Of a stretch of DNA of 64,000 nt, positions 1 to 7,557 are shown piece after piece. Numbering within the stretch: the stretch's first letter is position 1; every line of letters begins with the position of its first letter. The position numbers were made by a program, and so were the translations under genes. Origin of the DNA: Xanthobacter autotrophicus Py2 (GTDB taxonomy: Bacteria > Pseudomonadota > Alphaproteobacteria > Rhizobiales > Xanthobacteraceae); the NCBI GenBank assembly GCA_000017645.1, contig CP000781.1:3211501-3275500 (forward strand), read 5' to 3'. The notes under the pieces are model-generated. The model had not been told where the DNA came from, did not search any database, and was given only the letters and a program-made list of their open reading frames with translations.

Positions 1-1
1 C

Positions 2-592
2 TCCGGTCCAGTCGCCGCCGGCGACACGGTTCGCTGGATCATCGGCGATACGCTGAGCGGCGCGGGCGCGACGAGCCAAGTCCACATCCTGGTGAAGCCC
101 ACCCGCGCCGACCTGATGACGAATCTCATCATCAACACGAACTTGCGCACCTACCACATGGAACTTCGCTCGACCGAGCGCACCTATATGGCTTCGGTGT
201 CCTGGCAGTATCCGCAGGATCAGCTCATCGCGCTGCGGCGCCAGAACGCGCAGGCAGAGGCCGCTAGGCCAGTCGCCACCGGCGTCGACCTCGCCAACAT
301 CAATTTCCGCTATGCGATCGAAGGCGACCGCGCACCTTGGCGACCGCTGCGCGCCTACGATGATGGTCGCCAGGTCTTCATCGAGTTTCCCCGCGGCATC
401 GGCCAGGGCGAAATGCCGCCGCTGTTCGTAGTGGGTCCGGAAGGCAACACCTCCGAACTCGTGAACTACCGCGTTCGCGCAAACTACATGATCGTCGACC
501 GCCTGTTCGCGGCCGCCGAGCTGCGCTTCGGCGCAGGCGACCGCCAGAAACGCGTCCGGATCGTCCGCACCGATGGGAGGCCCGCGTCGTGA
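2..592 (+). CDS. trbG: TrbG/VirB9-family conjugal transfer protein, 5' truncated by window edge
   Basis: This is the C-terminal part of a TrbG protein, the VirB9-like outer-membrane-proximal subunit of a mating-pair-formation type IV secretion channel. The frame is open from base 2, so the gene begins outside the window. Visible family features are the GDTVRWIIGDT segment, the VHILVKPTR stretch, and a C-terminal beta-rich half ending in NYMIVDRLFAAAELR, the usual TrbG ending. The GTG at 92 is an internal valine, not a start. The stop overlaps the GTG start of trbI by four bases, which indicates translational coupling. It is the surviving left end of a trb cluster of the IncP/Tn4371-like kind. 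Confidence 0.9.
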   Translation, partial: SGPVAAGDTVRWIIGDTLSGAGATSQVHILVKPTRADLMTNLIINTNLRTYHMELRSTERTYMASVSWQYPQDQLIALRRQNAQAEAARPVATGVDLANINFRYAIEGDRAPWRPLRAYDDGRQVFIEFPRGIGQGEMPPLFVVGPEGNTSELVNYRVRANYMIVDRLFAAAELRFGAGDRQKRVRIVRTDGRPAS

Positions 593-1794
593 GTGAGCCT
601 GGCCCCCGGAAAGAAGAACAGGAGGCGCCGCTGACCGGGCCGGCCGACGACGCTGCCGCCCCAATGCGGCTTCGTGCGGAAGCGCCGCGCGTCACGCGCC
701 TCTCGCGCAAGGTGCTTGCCGGCATCGGCCTTCTGGCGAGCGTCGGGATCGGCGGCGCGTTGATCTATGCGCTCCAAACCCGCGAGGGGGGGACGCCCGC
801 CGAGGAACTCCACTCGACCGACAATCGCTCGACTGCCGACGGCCTTTCCGGATTGCCGCGCGATTATAGCGGCGTTCCGCAGCTTGGCCCGCCGCTCCCG
901 GGCGACCTCGGGCGCCCCATCCTGGGCGCGCAGAATCGTGGTCAGCCGTTGCCAGCCCAAGCCAATCCTGGTCTTAGCGCCGAGGAGCAGCGCCGTTTGC
1001 AGGAGATCGAGACTGCGCGCGTCAGCAGGCTTTTCACCGGGACGGAGAACCGTCCAATGGCGTCGACGGGCCCCGCGGCTGCGACGATCGCGCCACCGCC
1101 GGCGCCTGACCTCGCCGGCCTCGGCCTCGCGCCACCACCTGCCACACCATCAGCGCAAGATCGACAGCTTGCATTCCTCAATGCGGCCGCCGATCGGCGC
1201 ACGGTGGCACAGGATCGCGTTGCGGCGCCGGCGTCCCCCTATATCCTTCAGGCGGGCGCCGTGATCGCCGCCGCGCTCATCACGGGCATCCGCTCCGATC
1301 TTCCGGGCCAGATCACCGCGCAGGTGACGGAGAACATCTACGACAGCCCGACAGGGCGCATCCTGCTGGTGCCGCAAGGGACGCGGATCATCGGCCAGTA
1401 CGACAACAATGTTCAGTTCGGCCAGAGCCGTGTGCTCCTGGTCTGGAATCGGCTGATCCTCCCGAACGGGCGCTCGATCGTCCTCGAGCGTCAGCCCGGC
1501 GCCGACGCTGAAGGCTATGCGGGCCTTCAGGATGGCATCGACTATCATTGGTGGGAACTGGCAAAGGCGGCGGGACTATCCACGCTGCTGAGCATTGGCG
1601 CCGAGCTCGCCACCAACGACGACGACCGCCTGATTCAGGCGATCCGCAACGGCGGGCAAGACACCATCAACGATGCGGGCCAACAGATCGTCCGCCGCCA
1701 GCTCAACGTCGCGCCGACGTTGACCATACGGCCGGGCTTTCCCGTTCGCGTTATCGTCACGCGTGACCTGGTCCTCGAACCCCACGGAGGCTAA
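589..1794 (+). CDS. trbI: TrbI/VirB10-family conjugal transfer protein
   Basis: TrbI is the VirB10-like scaffold that spans from inner to outer membrane in the conjugation channel. The 401-residue product has a cytoplasmic head, one transmembrane helix at about residues 41-62, a proline-rich periplasmic linker (about 75-210), and the conserved C-terminal TrbI domain from about residue 218. The domain shows LQAGAVIAAALITGIRSDLP, GRILLVPQGTRIIGQY and DYHWWELAKAA. It starts with GTG overlapping the trbG stop. Length and domain order match intact family members, so the channel component looks functional. The rest of the trb operon lies to the left of the window. Confidence 0.95.
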   Translation: MSEPGPRKEEQEAPLTGPADDAAAPMRLRAEAPRVTRLSRKVLAGIGLLASVGIGGALIYALQTREGGTPAEELHSTDNRSTADGLSGLPRDYSGVPQLGPPLPGDLGRPILGAQNRGQPLPAQANPGLSAEEQRRLQEIETARVSRLFTGTENRPMASTGPAAATIAPPPAPDLAGLGLAPPPATPSAQDRQLAFLNAAADRRTVAQDRVAAPASPYILQAGAVIAAALITGIRSDLPGQITAQVTENIYDSPTGRILLVPQGTRIIGQYDNNVQFGQSRVLLVWNRLILPNGRSIVLERQPGADAEGYAGLQDGIDYHWWELAKAAGLSTLLSIGAELATNDDDRLIQAIRNGGQDTINDAGQQIVRRQLNVAPTLTIRPGFPVRVIVTRDLVLEPHGG

Positions 1795-1797
1795 CCG

Positions 1798-2058
1798 ATG
1801 GCCAAGCTAAGGCTAGGGCCGCTCGAAGACGACAAGCCGGTGAAACTCTCGGTGGAATTGCCCGCTGCTCTTCACCGCGATCTCATCGCATATGCGGAGA
1901 TCCTTGGCCGCGAAAGCGGCAAAGCCGTCGAGCCCGCCAAGGTCGTCGCACCGATGATCGAGCGTTTCATGGCGACGGATCGCGGTTTCGCGAAACTCCG
2001 CCACGCATCCCGTTCCCGTTCGCGACCGGCGGACAGCGCTCCTCCAAAAGCCGAATGA
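1798..2058 (+). CDS. DUF2274 domain protein downstream of trbI
   Basis: This is an 86-residue basic protein beginning MAKLRLGPLEDDKPVKLS, followed by VELPAALHRDLIAYAEILGR, and an FMATDRGFAKLR segment. This is the pattern of DUF2274 proteins that commonly close trb clusters in alphaproteobacterial integrative elements. The function is unknown; the small size and the phrase LPAALHRDL resemble ribbon-helix-helix-type proteins, but that is only a resemblance. It starts three bases after trbI and is surely co-transcribed. Its last about 30 codons run into the convergent LysR gene on the other strand, so the C-terminal tail (RSRSRPADSAPPKAE) may be an evolved extension. Confidence 0.85.
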   Translation: MAKLRLGPLEDDKPVKLSVELPAALHRDLIAYAEILGRESGKAVEPAKVVAPMIERFMATDRGFAKLRHASRSRSRPADSAPPKAE

Positions 2059-2920
2059 AATGCCCCACTGCAGGGTTGTCGTCGTGGCCCTTCCAATAGG
2101 CGCGATAGACGATATGAGTCGAGCCATTGCCGTCGCGCGCTTCACGATGGACCACGCCCTCATAGTTGGCGCCCATGCACGCTTCGCACATCACGCTGAC
2201 GCCGTAGCCAGCGCCGACCAGGCTCTTGATGTTCTCCAGACTAACATCGTGCCGAACGACCTTAGGCAGATCGCCGGGAGAAGCCAGCTTGGCAACAAGG
2301 ATATCATAGATCTCCGGGCCGGGATCGCGCTCGCACAAGAGGAACCGTTCGCGCTTCAAGTCAGTCCAGTAAACAATCTCGTTGGCGGCGAGAGGATGGT
2401 CCTGAGGCAGGGCAACGATAATGCGCTCGCTCCACAGCATCATCGAGCGGTTGCCGTCCAGTGCGGGCTCGCCGGTAACGATGGCGATGTCGATCTTGCC
2501 GTTCTCGATTCCCTTGGACAGTCGTGCCCGCGAGCCTTCGACCGTGCTGATGTGCACCTGCGGAAAGCGCCGAGAATACTCAATAAGCGTGGCGCGGAGA
2601 TTGCCCGCCGACAACGACGTATAGAATCCGATTGTGATGTGTCCGGCTTCGCCCCGCCCCACCGCCTTGACGCCATCGATCACAACCTCCAGCTCGTGGA
2701 GGACGCGCCGCGCGCCGTGGATGAAGTCGCGCCCAGCCGAGGTCGGTCGCACGCCGCCATTGGTTCGCTCGAAAAGCCTAACGCCGAGTTGATCCTCGAG
2801 ATGCCTGATCCGGCGGCTCAGATTGGATTGCTTCAGTGCGAGCGAATCCGCCGCCTTGCGGAAGCTGCCATGGTGTGCCGCCGCCTCGGCATAGCGTAGA
2901 TGTTTAAGCTCGATCGACAC
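1967..2920 (-). CDS. LysR-family transcriptional regulator
   Basis: This is a LysR-type regulator. The N-terminal winged helix-turn-helix reads IELKHLRYAEAAAHHGSFRK, then NLSRRIRHLEDQLGVRLFER. A periplasmic-binding-protein-like effector domain follows (GHITIGFYTSLSAGN onward). I place the start at the GTG at 2920, which gives the usual family N terminus; the frame stays open to an ATG at 3031, adding 37 residues that do not look like LysR sequence. The last about 20 codons pass the normal family end and overlap the DUF2274 gene tail-to-tail. The target is unknown. Its position at the end of the trb block suggests it is cargo of the mobile element or marks its edge. Confidence 0.85.
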   Translation of the reverse strand: MSIELKHLRYAEAAAHHGSFRKAADSLALKQSNLSRRIRHLEDQLGVRLFERTNGGVRPTSAGRDFIHGARRVLHELEVVIDGVKAVGRGEAGHITIGFYTSLSAGNLRATLIEYSRRFPQVHISTVEGSRARLSKGIENGKIDIAIVTGEPALDGNRSMMLWSERIIVALPQDHPLAANEIVYWTDLKRERFLLCERDPGPEIYDILVAKLASPGDLPKVVRHDVSLENIKSLVGAGYGVSVMCEACMGANYEGVVHREARDGNGSTHIVYRAYWKGHDDNPAVGHFIRLLEERCPPVANGNGMRGGVSRNRDPSP

Positions 2921-3134
2921 GAGAGCGCTCGTTTCGTTGCACTGAAACGGCACAATCACGGAACGCACCGTGTTCAGCATACGTCGAAAGCGCACAGGAG
3001 ACGTCGACCATTCGTGCAGCCGCAACGACATAGCGGAGATGACGCAGTTCGATCCTCAGGGCGCAGTCTCCCTCCCTTTCCATAGAACTCCGAAGGCTTT
3101 GGCTCGTGAAGCTGATGGAGCAGAAATGCCGCTG

Positions 3135-3521
3135 TCAGAGGCTCTGGATCACCTTCTCCAGCTTGCCTCTCACGGTTTGCGCTTTATCGGCGAGCTCACG
3201 GTTCTGAATCGCCTGCATAGAGGCGACAGGATCGACTGCCGCGATTTCAACCTCGCCAAGCCTAAGTTCCTGGACGATGACGTTGCAGGGCAGCATCGTC
3301 CCGACCTTGTCCTCGAGCTTGAGCGCCTCTAACGCGAGCGCCGGGTTGCAGGCCCCGAGGATCGTATAGGGCCGAAAATCCGCGTTCACCTTCCGCTTAA
3401 GGGTTTCCCGGATGTCGATCTGCGTGATGACGCCAAAGCCCTCCGCCTTCAAGGCTTCCGTCGTGCGTGTGAGAGCATCGTCGAATGACGTCGAGAGCGT
3501 TTTTGCAAGGTAGTAGCTCAT
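3135..3521 (-). CDS. DUF302 domain protein
   Basis: This 128-residue protein is a full-length DUF302 domain: SFDDALTRTTEALKAEGFGV near the N terminus, then YTILGACNPALALEAL and MLPCNVIVQE in the middle. It has no signal peptide, so it is probably cytoplasmic. DUF302 proteins recur beside sulfur-oxidation and metal-resistance genes, but their biochemical role is not established to my knowledge. It is the last gene of the seven-gene minus-strand operon that begins at 6703, about 30 bases after the 41-codon gene. The two cysteines, in GACNP and LPCNV, could be functional in a persulfide context; that is inference. Confidence 0.9.
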   Translation of the reverse strand: MSYYLAKTLSTSFDDALTRTTEALKAEGFGVITQIDIRETLKRKVNADFRPYTILGACNPALALEALKLEDKVGTMLPCNVIVQELRLGEVEIAAVDPVASMQAIQNRELADKAQTVRGKLEKVIQSL

Positions 3522-3553
3522 GACCTTGATCCTTTCTGGTTAGACGCTGTCTC

Positions 3554-3679
3554 TTACCGACGGCGTGAAAAGATGTACTTGGCGAGGGCGATCGCCGCGA
3601 GCACGAGAACAATGATGATGACGAGCCAGAAAAAGCCCATGCCCCACATCATTCCTCCACCCATCATGTCTTGCATCAT
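3554..3679 (-). CDS. 41-residue Met-rich membrane peptide
   Basis: This short gene has an ATG overlapping the rhodanese stop codon (ATGA) and ends in TAA at 3554. The product starts MMQDMMGGGMMWGMGFF, continues as one hydrophobic helix (WLVIIIVLVLAAIALAKY) and ends in a basic tail (SRRR), so it should sit in the inner membrane with the C terminus in the cytoplasm. Methionine clusters often bind soft metals such as copper, but nothing here proves that. The tight overlap with its upstream neighbour and about 30 bases to DUF302 argue that it is translated. It resembles tiny membrane proteins often seen in metal or sulfur islands. Confidence 0.7.
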   Translation of the reverse strand: MMQDMMGGGMMWGMGFFWLVIIIVLVLAAIALAKYIFSRRR

Positions 3680-4068
3680 CGGTTGACCTCTTCCACGAGT
3701 CCGCCCGCCTGCTGGAGGGCCGGGAACCCGCCGGCGACATGCGCTACGTTCGTGATGCCCATTTCCTTGAGGGCCTTGGCGCCAAGAGCGGAGCGGTTAC
3801 CTGATCCGCAGTAGAGCACCAGCTTCTTGCCCCCGCCCAGCTCCGGCTTGTGCGTCGGGCTGGTCGGATCGGCCTGGAACTCGAGGAATCCGCGCGGCAC
3901 ATGCACGGCACCCCGGAGCTTACCTGTCTTTTGCAGCTCCTCGGCCTCGCGCACGTCCACAAACATCACGCTGGGGTCGCCCACCAACTTCGCTGCTTCT
4001 GGGCCCGAAAGCGTCTCGATGTCCCGGCTTGCCTCAGCCACTAGATCCTTTGCACTTTTCGTCGTCAT
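3676..4068 (-). CDS. Rhodanese-like sulfurtransferase
   Basis: This is a single-domain rhodanese of 130 residues. It would carry sulfane sulfur as a cysteine persulfide on Cys87 in the loop LVLYCGSGNRS. The upstream VMFVDVREAEEL segment (CH2A-like) and GAVHVPRG also fit the family. I chose the ATG at 4068 because AAGGAG lies seven bases upstream; a longer in-frame start at 4092 would overlap the previous gene. There is no signal peptide, so it is cytoplasmic. It sits between a persulfide dioxygenase and the small membrane gene in the sulfur operon and could pass sulfane sulfur to or from the dioxygenase, as rhodanese/dioxygenase pairs do elsewhere. Confidence 0.92.
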   Translation of the reverse strand: MTTKSAKDLVAEASRDIETLSGPEAAKLVGDPSVMFVDVREAEELQKTGKLRGAVHVPRGFLEFQADPTSPTHKPELGGGKKLVLYCGSGNRSALGAKALKEMGITNVAHVAGGFPALQQAGGLVEEVNR

Positions 4069-4079
4069 GATTGGCTCCT

Positions 4080-4985
4080 TCACTCGTCCCACGGTGCGTC
4101 GAGCGCATCGAGGGGGATCTTGAGATAACGTATGCCGTTTTCCTCGGGCTCAGGCAGCCGACCGCCCTGGATGTTCACCTGCAGGGAGTGCAGGATGAGC
4201 TTCGGCATAGGCAGCTCGCGGTCGCGCTTCTCGCGCAGGGCCACGAACTCCTCTTCCGTTCTTGCCTTTACGAGGTGCGTGTTCCTGGCCCTCTGCTCAG
4301 CCACTGTGCTTTCCCATTCCGGCTTTCGACCGCCAGGGCAGTAGTCGTGCCCGGTGAACAAGCGGGTGTCGTCGGGCAGCGCCATGATGCGTTGAATACT
4401 GTTCCACAGCACCTTTGCTGAGCCGCCAGGGAAGTCGGCCCGGGCTGTGCCGCCATCCGGCATGAAGATAGTGTCGTGGATGAAGGCGGCGTCGCCGACC
4501 ACGTAGGCGATCGAGGCGAGCGTGTGCCCCGGCGTGAACACCACCTCGACGTCCATGTTGCCGATCTTGAAACGTTCGCCGTCGGCGAAGAGCCGGTTCC
4601 ATTGCGAGCCGTCTGGCGGGAAGCTGTCGGGCAGGTTGTAGATCCCCTTCCAGAGCTTCTGGATCTCGACGACCTTCTCGCCGATGGCGGTCGGGACGGC
4701 TGTCTTGTCCTTGAGGTAGCCGGCCGCCGAGAAATGATCGGCATGCGGATGGGTGTCCAAAATCCACTCCAGCGTGTAGTCCTCCTGGTCGATATGCGCG
4801 AGGAGCTGATCGGCCGAGTGAGTGGCCGTAGCGCCGGACTTCGGATCGAAGTCCAGCACCGGGTCGATTATGGCGGCGCGCTTCGTCTCCGGATCGGCGA
4901 CGACATACTGGACGCTAGACGTGCGCTTCTCGAAGAAGCCCTTCACGACAGGGTTGCCTTTCAGAGGCGAAGACGAGGCGGGCAT
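4080..4985 (-). CDS. MBL-fold persulfide dioxygenase-like hydrolase (BLH type)
   Basis: This is a metallo-beta-lactamase-fold enzyme of 301 residues. The metal ligands are clear in LDTHPHADHFSA (His79, His81, Asp83, His84), FTPGHTLASI and LFTGHDYCPGG. This is the arrangement of ETHE1/BLH proteins, non-heme iron enzymes that oxidise glutathione persulfide to sulfite. It is longer than minimal ETHE1, with an insertion around KLWKGIYNLPDSFPPDG and a C-terminal segment LHSLQVNIQGG, as in bacterial BLH proteins next to BigR. The ATG at 4985 has a good Shine-Dalgarno (AAAGGAGC); the frame's upstream extension is noise. It lies in the operon between the sulfur permease and rhodanese genes. Confidence 0.9.
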   Translation of the reverse strand: MPASSSPLKGNPVVKGFFEKRTSSVQYVVADPETKRAAIIDPVLDFDPKSGATATHSADQLLAHIDQEDYTLEWILDTHPHADHFSAAGYLKDKTAVPTAIGEKVVEIQKLWKGIYNLPDSFPPDGSQWNRLFADGERFKIGNMDVEVVFTPGHTLASIAYVVGDAAFIHDTIFMPDGGTARADFPGGSAKVLWNSIQRIMALPDDTRLFTGHDYCPGGRKPEWESTVAEQRARNTHLVKARTEEEFVALREKRDRELPMPKLILHSLQVNIQGGRLPEPEENGIRYLKIPLDALDAPWDE

Positions 4986-5008
4986 GCAGTTTGCTCCTTT
5001 CGATTGAT

Positions 5009-5815
5009 TCATGGCTGAGTGGCTGTCAGCGCGAGGAGCCCTCGGGCAATAATGTAGAGGCCGACCACGATCACGAGGCCGGCGAAAAGCGTGCCCAGCA
5101 TTTGCTTGCGGCTGGCGACAACTTTTCCAAGTGCCGTCCCGACCAGCCCACCGACGAGCCCCCCGAGCACGAACAGGCCGGAGAGCCACCAGTCGACGAG
5201 CCCTGAGAGCGCGTAGCTGGCGGCCGTCGCCGCCCCGAAGGCCGCCACCCCAACGAGCGAGGTGCCGATGGCGAACGCGAGCGGCATCCGGGTCGCGAGC
5301 ATCAATCCCGGTACGATCAGGAATCCACCGCCGATCCCGAAGAACCCGGAGAACACTCCGACAGTGAAGCCGATCCCGAGAAGAAGAGGCAGGAGCTCTC
5401 GCGCAGTCTCGGACGAGAGGCGTACGTCCGGGTTGCCGCGGCCCTCCCGCCTGCGGAGCATCACGGCGCCGATCACGACCATCACGACGCCGAACAACGC
5501 CAGAAGCTTCTGGCCATCGACGGCTTTGGCGACGGCCGCGCCAGCAAATGCGCCGAGGACACCGGCGGCAGCGAAGACTGCGGCGCACCGCCATTTGACG
5601 TTGCCGGCGCGCCAGTGCGGGAAGAGATTGCCAAGGGCGCTCGCGGAAACAGCGACAGCGCTTGTGCCGATGGCCACGTGGGGCGAGGCCACGCCGACCA
5701 CGTAGACCAGCAGCGGCACGGCAAGGATCGAGCCGCCACCGCCCACGAGCCCGAGAACCAGCCCCACGATGCCGCCCGAGCCTGTGGCCAGGAGAGAGGT
5801 GATGAGGTCGGGCAT
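5009..5815 (-). CDS. TauE/SafE-family sulfite or organosulfur exporter
   Basis: This is a 268-residue integral membrane protein of the TauE/SafE (DUF81) family. It shows the duplicated glycine-rich signatures LGLVGGGGSILAVPLLV near the N terminus and FFGIGGGFLIVPGLML in the middle, and about eight hydrophobic helices. Members move sulfite, sulfoacetate or related anions across the inner membrane. The ATG at 5815 overlaps the stop of the preceding YeeE gene (TAATG), so the two are coupled. In a persulfide-oxidation operon, the likely job is export of sulfite made by the dioxygenases. Substrate is inferred from context. Confidence 0.92.
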   Translation of the reverse strand: MPDLITSLLATGSGGIVGLVLGLVGGGGSILAVPLLVYVVGVASPHVAIGTSAVAVSASALGNLFPHWRAGNVKWRCAAVFAAAGVLGAFAGAAVAKAVDGQKLLALFGVVMVVIGAVMLRRREGRGNPDVRLSSETARELLPLLLGIGFTVGVFSGFFGIGGGFLIVPGLMLATRMPLAFAIGTSLVGVAAFGAATAASYALSGLVDWWLSGLFVLGGLVGGLVGTALGKVVASRKQMLGTLFAGLVIVVGLYIIARGLLALTATQP

Positions 5816-6273
5816 TAGCCGTCTACTCCCGCCGGCCCGCGTCGGAAGGTCACCTGTGGCCAGTCGTCCGGGAGCAACCGGAACAGGGCCATGCCGGTCA
5901 TCATCGCCGTGATGAAGACGAAAACCTGCCAAGGCCCGAAGGTAAGCGCGGTCAAAGCCGGGCCCGGGCAGAGGCCGACCAGGCCCCATCCGACGCCGAA
6001 GAGCACGGCCCCACCGATCAGGCGCGGATCAAGATCGCGGCGGGTCGGGATCTCAAGCCGCCGCGCGAAGACCGGGACACCTCGGCGCTTGGCGAGGAGG
6101 TATCCGAGCGCAGACACTGCGAGGGCGCCGCCCATCACCAAGGCAAGGCTCGGGTCCCAGTTGCCGAAGACGTCGAGGAACCCGAGCACCTTCGCCGGAT
6201 TGACCATCTCGGAGATGACCAGCCCGAGGCCGAAGAGCAGCCCGGAGGCGAAGGCGGAGATGATGAGGGACAT
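5815..6273 (-). CDS. YeeE/YedE-family sulfur transport half-protein (second half)
   Basis: This 152-residue membrane protein (start at 6273, GGAGG upstream) corresponds to the C-terminal half of YeeE/YedE transporters such as the thiosulfate carrier TsuA. It begins with hydrophobic helices around FASGLLFGLGLVISEMVNPA and has the conserved VGWGLVGLCPGPALTAL motif with one key cysteine. It overlaps the stop of the other YeeE half by a few bases. Together the two short proteins make up what is one polypeptide in longer YeeE proteins. The pair probably imports thiosulfate or handles a sulfane-sulfur species; this rests on family knowledge. Confidence 0.9.
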   Translation of the reverse strand: MSLIISAFASGLLFGLGLVISEMVNPAKVLGFLDVFGNWDPSLALVMGGALAVSALGYLLAKRRGVPVFARRLEIPTRRDLDPRLIGGAVLFGVGWGLVGLCPGPALTALTFGPWQVFVFITAMMTGMALFRLLPDDWPQVTFRRGPAGVDG

Positions 6274-6277
6274 GGAG

Positions 6278-6703
6278 TCAGCCTCCGAGAACATGACGCG
6301 TGATGAAGACAGTGGCGATGGCCGTGGCCATGAAGACCGCTGTCGCGGCGAGCGAACGTGGCGAGCCGCGTGCGACGCCGCAAACGCCGTGACCGCTGGT
6401 GCAACCTGCCCCGAGACGGGTGCCGAAGCCGACGATCAGGCCTGCGACGGCCAGAAGCTCTATCGAAGGAGTCAGGGTGATCTGCGGCAGCGCGCCGCCA
6501 AGCGCGGCGTAGAGGAATGGGGCGAGGAAGAGGCCGGCGACGAAAGCCAGGCGCCAGCCGATCTCATTGCGGGCAGGATGAATGAAGCCGCCGAGGATGC
6601 CGCTGACACCCGCGATGCGGCCATTCAGGAAGAGGAACAGAGCCGCGGAGGCGCCGATCAACAGGCCGCCGAGCAGCGCTGATACCGGAGTAAAGTTGTC
6701 CAT
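6278..6703 (-). CDS. YeeE/YedE-family sulfur transport half-protein (first half)
   Basis: This is the first gene of the sulfur operon. The 141-residue membrane protein begins MDNFTPVSALLGGLLIGASA and carries the diagnostic FGTRLGAGCTSGHGVCG signature, whose cysteines relay sulfur through YeeE-type channels. GAAGGA precedes the ATG at 6703. With the following gene it makes a split YeeE/YedE pair, the usual arrangement in bacterial BigR operons. The gene diverges from the ArsR-type repressor, and the approximately 300-base gap between them holds the control region. Confidence 0.92.
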   Translation of the reverse strand: MDNFTPVSALLGGLLIGASAALFLFLNGRIAGVSGILGGFIHPARNEIGWRLAFVAGLFLAPFLYAALGGALPQITLTPSIELLAVAGLIVGFGTRLGAGCTSGHGVCGVARGSPRSLAATAVFMATAIATVFITRHVLGG

Positions 6704-7006
6704 TCCTTCGACCCGATCAAAACATTAGACGATCCCTATTTAGGGTTGCCTTCATATCTGCGCAAGTGCGATGATATGCATCTACGACGGGTGAACGATG
6801 GAAACCGTTGGTGGTATCGGGTTACCATTCACCTCGCGAGTTTATCCAGGCTCGCGCCAACCCGTGACCGTTTCCGGTCGTTCGGGGGCAACAACATGCG
6901 GGAGGAACGGCTCGTTCATAGAGTCGCTGATCCTCCTGCTGCTGAGGAACTGCGCCACGCCTGCGCCCAGTCGCCCACCAAGCAACCTTGATGAGAGCCG
7001 ATGCCC
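6704..7006. promoter_or_regulatory. Divergent control region between sulfur operon and ArsR repressor
   Basis: This stretch separates the minus-strand sulfur operon from the plus-strand repressor gene and has no convincing gene. It is visibly AT-richer than its surroundings. A perfect 5-2-5 palindrome CCCTATTTAGGG lies at 6734-6745, about 30 bases upstream of the operon start. At 6751 the half-site TTCATAT matches the left half of the palindrome at 7007-7020. These are reasonable repressor or polymerase sites for the operon, but no exact -35/-10 pair could be assigned with confidence. Confidence 0.5.
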
Positions 7007-7020
7007 TTCATATGTATGAA
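7007..7020. promoter_or_regulatory. Candidate BigR/SqrR-type operator
   Basis: TTCATATGTATGAA is a perfect inverted repeat with 6-base arms, equivalent to TTC-N8-GAA. As I recall, SqrR recognises ATTC-N8-GAAT, so the spacing fits a persulfide-responsive ArsR protein. The site overlaps a possible ATG start (7012) of the repressor gene, which would suit autorepression. If the true start is the ATG at 7024, the operator is just upstream of translation. Confidence 0.55.
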
Positions 7021-7431
7021 ACTATGAAGATAGAAGAGATGTTCCAAGCGGTAGAGCAAGCGACAGACCTCTTGAAGGCGCTTGCCAGTCGGAACCGCCT
7101 TCTCCTCCTCTGCTACCTTTTGGAGGGCGAGAGGTCGGTCGGCGAACTCGCTCGCCTCATCCAGGCACGGGAGACAGCTGTCTCGCAACAACTGGCGCTG
7201 CTCCGCAAGGATGGCTTGGTTCGCACCCGGCGTGAGGGCCAGACTGTCTACTACACGCTCGCGAGCACAGAGGCCGCCAAAGTCATAGAGACACTCCATG
7301 GAATATATTGCGCGCCGATCGCGGAAGCAGCCGCTGTCGCGCCCGCGGCGGTTGCTGGCAGCGCTAACGACCAGTCACATGTGAAGAACAGCCACACCGG
7401 ACCTGAAAACTCAGATCCTCAGGAGAATTGA
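7012..7431 (+). CDS. ArsR/SmtB-family persulfide-sensing repressor (BigR/SqrR-like)
   Basis: This small winged-helix repressor has the ArsR core LLKALASRNRLLLLCYLLEG, the recognition region ETAVSQQLALLRKDGLVRTR and the wing REGQTVYYTL. Two cysteines sit where BigR/YgaV/SqrR proteins have their sensing pair: one in LLLLCYLLEGE and one in HGIYCAP. In those proteins they form an intramolecular polysulfide bridge that releases DNA. After the domain comes an unusual tail of about 35 residues rich in Ala and Asn. The start could be 7012, 7024 or a TTG at 6988. It most likely represses the divergent sulfur operon and the downstream dioxygenase gene. Confidence 0.88.
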   Translation: MYETMKIEEMFQAVEQATDLLKALASRNRLLLLCYLLEGERSVGELARLIQARETAVSQQLALLRKDGLVRTRREGQTVYYTLASTEAAKVIETLHGIYCAPIAEAAAVAPAAVAGSANDQSHVKNSHTGPENSDPQEN

Positions 7432-7557
7432 TCATGAACTACTGCCGTCGCGATGGCCTCGACGGAAGCCGTCCATAATTCGGCCCTGCACGAAGCAACG
7501 CATGAGGTTCGCCAAAAGCGCGCGCGTCATGGACTCCAAGCCGCCGGGAGCCTGAAC

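Noticed and set aside
7434..7475. 13-codon frame with AGGAG upstream, between ArsR and the dioxygenase gene
   Set aside because: It has a decent ribosome site and could be a leader peptide, but there is no attenuator hairpin or codon bias to support one.
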